Shown here: piece by piece, positions 7,368-10,797 of the stretch
How the letters are laid out: every line of letters starts with the position of its first letter
How positions within the stretch are numbered: the first letter of the stretch is position 1
Source of the DNA: Bacteroidota bacterium
Lineage (GTDB): Bacteria; Bacteroidota; Ignavibacteria; Kapaibacteriales; UBA2268
Direction: 5' to 3'
Length of the DNA: 10,797 nucleotides
Assembly (NCBI GenBank): GCA_017428585.1
Contig: JAFRQN010000223.1
Coordinates: forward strand, 1 to 10,797
The notes under the pieces: generated by a model
What the model saw: the letters and a program-made list of their open reading frames with translations, nothing else
Databases searched by the model: none
Told to the model about the DNA's origin: nothing
Program-made: the position numbers and the translations under genes

Positions 7368-8495
7368 TTATTTATTATTCTCTAATATATCAAATCTTTC
7401 ATTTGTTCTGCAATCTAAAATGACTTGACAATTATCAGGAAGTTCAAGAATTTTTTCTTCATTTTTATTTATAAAAAATTTCTTGTCATCTTCAGTTACA
7501 ACTAAAGCTTTTCCATTCTTAAAACTACCTGCAAATTTATAAGTTTTATTTGTATTATCTTTTCCCTCTGTATTAATATATTTCCACACTCCAGCTTTTT
7601 TTACTGCAGCTAATCCTTCAGAAAAATATTTTTTATCTTCAAATTGATATAATGTTAAAAGTGTACCATCTTTGTTTATTATTGCCCATTCATGAATATT
7701 TTTGTCAAAATTAAATATAGAAACAAAAGCTCTGCCTTCTATAAATTCGGTTGCTTCATCAAAACGGGGGTTAATAACAATAATTCCTTTTTTGTTTATA
7801 TAACCAAAAAAACCATCCTTATAAACTTTGCATAATCCTTCTGAAAATTTACCAACTTCTTCAAATTTATAGTCAATAACTAATTTACCTTTTTTATCAA
7901 TAAATCCAAAACGGGACAATTCTGTAGACGAAATAGCTGATAATCCCTCAGAAAAACCATATCCTGCATATCCTTTTTTTAATCGAATAACGAACTTTCC
8001 TTTAGTATTAATATAACCTCTTTCATCAAAGTTCATAATATATGCTAAGCTGTCAGAAAAAGGCAGTACATCTAAATATTTAACAGGAACAACCATTTTG
8101 CCTTTTGTGTTAATGAAGCCGAATTTTGCATCCTTAGGATTAGTATCATTAACTTGTATAACAAGCGCTAATCCATTAATAAATTCAAATGGCAGATTGG
8201 TTGGGGATTTAAGTTGTATTTTCCCAGAATTATTAAAATATACAGAACTTACATAACCATTTTCTTTTATATAAGCTCCTAAAGTTCCATAGCTGTATTG
8301 TTCTATATCAAGAAATTTGTCGGTAGAATACATTTTTTGACCATTTTCATTCAAAACCACCCATTCCTTTCCTGATTTATAAACAGCTAATGCATTCTTT
8401 TGTATAGTTTTAGAAAGCAAACTGTTAGAAACAAAACAGAATATGATTAAAAATATATTTAAGTACTTTTTATTCAAAATATGAAAAAATATCAT
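7368..8495 (-). CDS. Exported WG-repeat protein, function unknown
   Basis: This 375-residue protein is almost entirely WG repeats (a short beta-rich repeat of unknown role, often in extracytoplasmic proteins). The N-terminus looks like a signal peptide: Lys9-Lys10, a hydrophobic run at about 12-27 and possible cleavage near Ser28-Lys29. There is no lipobox. Repeat units begin with an aromatic-Gly-(Tyr/Phe)-Ile-(Asn/Asp)-x-x-Gly core, for example at about residues 125, 159, 196, 229, 270, 304 and 339, with more diverged units at about 45 and 84. Many include an F(S/I)EGL(A/C/S) segment about 20-25 residues after the core. The last 30 residues are not repeat-like and hold two cysteines (356, 362). 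No enzymatic motif and no clear type IX C-terminal sorting domain are visible. It is the first gene of the operon, so the divergent region upstream should carry its promoter. An alternative is that the hydrophobic N-terminus acts as an anchor. Confidence 0.85.
   Translation of the reverse strand: MIFFHILNKKYLNIFLIIFCFVSNSLLSKTIQKNALAVYKSGKEWVVLNENGQKMYSTDKFLDIEQYSYGTLGAYIKENGYVSSVYFNNSGKIQLKSPTNLPFEFINGLALVIQVNDTNPKDAKFGFINTKGKMVVPVKYLDVLPFSDSLAYIMNFDERGYINTKGKFVIRLKKGYAGYGFSEGLSAISSTELSRFGFIDKKGKLVIDYKFEEVGKFSEGLCKVYKDGFFGYINKKGIIVINPRFDEATEFIEGRAFVSIFNFDKNIHEWAIINKDGTLLTLYQFEDKKYFSEGLAAVKKAGVWKYINTEGKDNTNKTYKFAGSFKNGKALVVTEDDKKFFINKNEEKILELPDNCQVILDCRTNERFDILENNK
7461..8363 (-). repeat. Tandem WG repeats within the exported protein (about nine units)
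   Basis: Units of about 33 to 41 residues run from roughly residue 45 to 345 of the protein. The best-matching cores are FGFINTKG (125), GYINTKG (160), FGFIDKKG (196), GYINKKG (231) and KYINTEG (305). They are clear in protein but have diverged in DNA, so this is an old repeat family and not a recent DNA duplication. Unit boundaries are approximate, judged by eye. Confidence 0.8.
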
Positions 8496-8512
8496 ATATA
8501 TATTAAATTTAA

Positions 8513-8535
8513 ATATTATTTTATTAAAATAATAT
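8513..8535. repeat. All-AT inverted repeat, 11-base arms, 1-base centre
   Basis: The arms ATATTATTTTA (8513-8523) and TAAAATAATAT (8525-8535) are perfect reverse complements around T8524. In RNA it could form a stem of about 10 pairs with a 3-base loop, but the stem is made only of A-U pairs and would be weak. It lies 18 bases before the WG-repeat start codon on the minus strand. It could be a protein-binding palindrome or a chance result of the base composition. Confidence 0.4.
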
Positions 8536-8557
8536 ATACTATATTTCGTATATCATA

Positions 8558-8565
8558 CAAAGATA
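8558..8565 (-). promoter_or_regulatory. Possible -7 element (TATCTTTG, minus strand) for the WG/PHP/synthase/PorQ/pyrH operon
   Basis: Read on the minus strand this is TATCTTTG, matching TAnnTTTG. A start near 8551 would give a leader of about 55 bases before the WG-repeat start codon, and the inverted repeat at 8513-8535 would lie within that leader. Two further minus-strand matches lie upstream, TATATTTG at 8599-8606 and TATTTTTG at 8613-8620, so the true promoter cannot be chosen from sequence. No well-spaced TTG was found upstream of this one. Confidence 0.3.
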
Positions 8566-8648
8566 ATAATAATTTTTGATATTATTAATATTATTTTTCA
8601 AATATAAAATAACAAAAATATTTTTAACTAAATTATAAATTTTATTTG

Positions 8649-8656
8649 TATATTTG
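8649..8656 (+). promoter_or_regulatory. Possible -7 element (TATATTTG) for the M13 peptidase gene
   Basis: TATATTTG matches the TAnnTTTG -7 consensus described for the primary sigma factor of Bacteroidota. A start point a few bases downstream, near 8663, would leave a leader of about 44 bases before the ATG at 8707. No convincing -33 TTG element is seen at the right distance, and such octamers arise easily in DNA this AT-rich. It is the only match on the plus strand of this region that I found. Confidence 0.35.
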
Positions 8657-8694
8657 TGTTATTATTATGAATATAAATGTTTAATATTTAAACC

Positions 8695-8699
8695 AAAGG
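8695..8699 (+). promoter_or_regulatory. Shine-Dalgarno-like AAAGG before the M13 peptidase start
   Basis: AAAGG ends seven bases before the ATG at 8707, a good spacing for ribosome binding, and supports this start. The five operon genes on the other strand have no comparable sequence before their start codons. Confidence 0.5.
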
Positions 8700-8706
8700 T
8701 TAAATT

Positions 8707-10773
8707 ATGTTTAAACAAAAAGTTTCTAAATTCGCAATTGGTTTTTGTATATCTGTTATAGCAGTTACAGGCTGTGGGAAACAAACAAAAACAGATAATA
8801 CAGATACAAATTCACCAAAGCCTATAGATTTGGCAAATTTTGATACAACTATTGCTCCAGGTGATAATTTCTTCGAATATGCAAATGGTGGTTGGATGAA
8901 AACTAATCCGATTCCAGAAACGGAAAGCCGTTGGGGTTCTTTTAATATTTTGCAGGAAGAAAATAATAAAAATTTGAGACAGCTTCTTGAAGATGCTGCA
9001 GCTTCAAAAGATAAAAAGAAAGGAACTCCAAAACAACAAATAGGTGATTTCTTTACAGCTGGTATGGATACAGCAGCAATAGAAAAACTCGGATATGAAC
9101 CTATAAAAGAACAAATAGATAAAATTCTCGCTGCTTCAAATTTTGATGAAGTAATGGATATTTTTTATTACTTGCAGTCAGAAACAGTAACTCCTTTATT
9201 TGGTATGTGGGCAGGTCCAGATGACAAAAATAGTGCTATGGTTATTGCTCAATTAGGTCAAGGCGGACTTGGTCTTGGAAACAGAGATTATTATTTTGAA
9301 CAAGATGAACGTTCAAAAACAATAAGAGAAAAATATGTTGAACATATTGGCAAAATGTTCAAATTAGTAGGATTGGATAATGTTGAACAGCGTGCAAAAG
9401 ACATCATGGATTTTGAAACAAAACTCGCTGGAAATTCAATGACTAATGTTGAACAACGTGATCCTTTCAAAACATATAATAAAATCTCTATAGCAGAATT
9501 GAAAAAAATGGTGCCTGCTATAAATTGGGATAAATTCTTTAGTGCATTAAATATTCCAGAACCAAAAGCTATCAATATTACTTCTACACCTTTCTTTAAG
9601 GCATTATCAAGTAATCTTAATACTACTAAAGTTGAAGTGTTAAAGGATTATTTTGTATGGAATTTGATAAGTGAAAGAGCATCTTTTTTAAGTTCTGATT
9701 TTGTTAATCAAAATTTTGATTTCTGGGGAAAAACTTTCCAAGGAAAGCAAGCTTTAGATGAAAGATGGAAACGTGTTCTTAATGTTGTAAGTGGTTCTTT
9801 AGGTGAAGCATTAGGTCAATTATATGTTGAAAAATACTTCCCAGCATCTGCAAAAGAACGTATGCTTGAGTTAGTTAATAATATTAAAACAACTTTAGGC
9901 GAAAGAATTAAAAATTTAGATTGGATGAGTGATGCAACTAAGGCAAAAGCATTAGAAAAATTATCTGTAATGGAAGTAAAAATTGGTTATCCTAATAAAT
10001 GGATTGACTATTCATCAGTAGATATTTCAGCAGATAAATATTGCCAAAATGTAGTAAATGCAAGTAAATTTGCATACGCTCGTATGCTTTCAGAAATAGA
10101 TAAACCTTACGACAGAGAAAAATGGCACATGACTCCTCAAACAGTTAATGCTTATTATTCTCCGAATTCAAATGAAATCGTGTTCCCAGCTGGTATTTTA
10201 CAACCTCCATTCTTCTTTAAAGATGGTGATGATGCTGTAAATTATGGTGGTATTGGTGTTGTTATTGCTCATGAAATAACTCATGCATTTGATGATCAAG
10301 GCCGCAACTTCGATAAAGATGGTAATTTAGCAGATTGGTGGACAAAAGAAGATGCAGAAAAATTTGATCAAAAAGCTAAAAAATATGCTGCAGAATGGGA
10401 AGCATATAAATATCCACAAGTTAGTGAAACAGCTCATATAAATCCTGATTTAACAATCGGTGAAAATATTGCTGATTTAGGTGGTGTAACAATTTCTATC
10501 AATGCTTTGAAGAAAGTTTTAGCTAATAAAACTGTAGATCCAATTGATGGATTTACTCCTATTCAAAGATTCTTCTTAGCTTATGCTCAAGTATGGAGAC
10601 AAAATATAAGAACAGAAGAATTAGCAAATAGATTAAAGAATGATGTACATTCTCCAGGTGATGCAAGAGTCAATGTAGTTATTACTAATATTGATGATTT
10701 CTATTCTGCATTTAATGTTACAGAAAAGAATAAAATGTATAGACGTCCAGAAGACAGAGTTCTTATTTGGTAA
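8707..10773 (+). CDS. pepO: M13-family zinc metallopeptidase lipoprotein (neprilysin/PepO-type)
   Basis: This is a zinc endopeptidase of the M13 family, expected to cut oligopeptides in the envelope. The 688 residues begin with a lipoprotein signal: basic residues at 4, 5 and 8, a hydrophobic core and lipobox VTGC with the lipidated Cys23. A Thr/Asp/Asn-rich linker follows to about residue 40, then the N-terminal M13 domain, opening with FDTTIAPGDNFFEYANGGW. The catalytic domain has NAYYSPNSNEIVFPAGILQ from Asn481, the zinc site HEITH (His522, Glu523, His526), the third zinc ligand Glu586 in GENIADLGG with Asp590, and the transition-state His648 in VHSPGDARVN. It ends with the usual RVLIW. 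All key residues and the length (about 670-700) are normal, so an active enzyme is likely. The Cys+1 to +5 residues (GKQTK) do not match the acidic surface-export signal known in some Bacteroidota. It is a single gene as far as visible. Only 24 bases follow its stop before the window ends, with no terminator in them. Confidence 0.96.
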   Translation: MFKQKVSKFAIGFCISVIAVTGCGKQTKTDNTDTNSPKPIDLANFDTTIAPGDNFFEYANGGWMKTNPIPETESRWGSFNILQEENNKNLRQLLEDAAASKDKKKGTPKQQIGDFFTAGMDTAAIEKLGYEPIKEQIDKILAASNFDEVMDIFYYLQSETVTPLFGMWAGPDDKNSAMVIAQLGQGGLGLGNRDYYFEQDERSKTIREKYVEHIGKMFKLVGLDNVEQRAKDIMDFETKLAGNSMTNVEQRDPFKTYNKISIAELKKMVPAINWDKFFSALNIPEPKAINITSTPFFKALSSNLNTTKVEVLKDYFVWNLISERASFLSSDFVNQNFDFWGKTFQGKQALDERWKRVLNVVSGSLGEALGQLYVEKYFPASAKERMLELVNNIKTTLGERIKNLDWMSDATKAKALEKLSVMEVKIGYPNKWIDYSSVDISADKYCQNVVNASKFAYARMLSEIDKPYDREKWHMTPQTVNAYYSPNSNEIVFPAGILQPPFFFKDGDDAVNYGGIGVVIAHEITHAFDDQGRNFDKDGNLADWWTKEDAEKFDQKAKKYAAEWEAYKYPQVSETAHINPDLTIGENIADLGGVTISINALKKVLANKTVDPIDGFTPIQRFFLAYAQVWRQNIRTEELANRLKNDVHSPGDARVNVVITNIDDFYSAFNVTEKNKMYRRPEDRVLIW

Positions 10774-10797
10774 TTAGAATAATATATTTAACAAAAA

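Larger units (their letters stand above)
8496..8706. other. Divergent intergenic region, extremely AT-rich
   Basis: This is the only non-coding stretch over 40 bases in the window. By hand count 19 of 211 bases are G or C, about 9%, far below the neighbouring genes. It separates the start of the minus-strand operon from the start of the M13 peptidase, so it must hold the promoters for both unless transcription enters from elsewhere. It contains TAnnTTTG-like octamers on both strands, the self-complementary AAAAATATTTTT at 8614-8625 and an 11-base inverted repeat at 8513-8535. I see no small ORF, tRNA or riboswitch-like structure in it. Confidence 0.8.

Noticed and set aside
7368..8495. WG repeats as a possible DNA-level tandem or phase-variable repeat
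   Set aside because: The units share protein motifs but little exact DNA identity, and there are no simple-sequence tracts that would cause slippage.
9291..9575. Minus-strand open frame of 94 codons inside the M13 peptidase gene
   Set aside because: Antisense to an intact peptidase gene, no independent promoter or ribosome site, no family features.

Overview
This is an AT-rich stretch of bacterial chromosome with eight protein genes packed almost end to end. No RNA genes, mobile elements, CRISPR arrays or pseudogenes are visible. A PorQ-like outer-membrane protein (type IX secretion family), start codons mostly without Shine-Dalgarno sequences, and TAnnTTTG promoter-like octamers point to the Bacteroidota/Ignavibacteriota/Kapabacteria side of the FCB group. 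Genus or class cannot be assigned from this window.

Left block (1-3857, plus strand): the C-terminal two thirds or so of a class A penicillin-binding protein (its start lies before the window), followed after one base by a full-length mutS. The two are probably co-transcribed. Middle block (3870-8495, minus strand): five genes with gaps of only 13 to 32 bases. In transcription order they are a signal-peptide protein built of WG repeats, a PHP-family phosphoesterase, a squalene/phytoene synthase-family enzyme, the PorQ-like outer-membrane protein and UMP kinase (pyrH). They look like one operon. mutS and pyrH converge with only 12 bases between their stop codons. Right block (8707-10773, plus strand): a lipoprotein M13 (neprilysin/PepO-type) zinc metallopeptidase, transcribed divergently from the operon.

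The only sizeable non-coding stretch is the 211-base divergent region 8496-8706. By hand count it holds 19 G/C bases (about 9%). It contains promoter-like octamers on both strands and an all-AT inverted repeat.

Several products are envelope-related: PBP (peptidoglycan), PorQ-like (outer membrane), WG-repeat protein (exported), isoprenoid synthase (membrane lipid or pigment precursor) and M13 lipoprotein. The rest are housekeeping (mutS, pyrH). I see no clear undescribed system. The most interesting points are the grouping of the lone isoprenoid synthase, PorQ-like protein and exported WG protein in one operon with pyrH, and the layout of the divergent promoter region.
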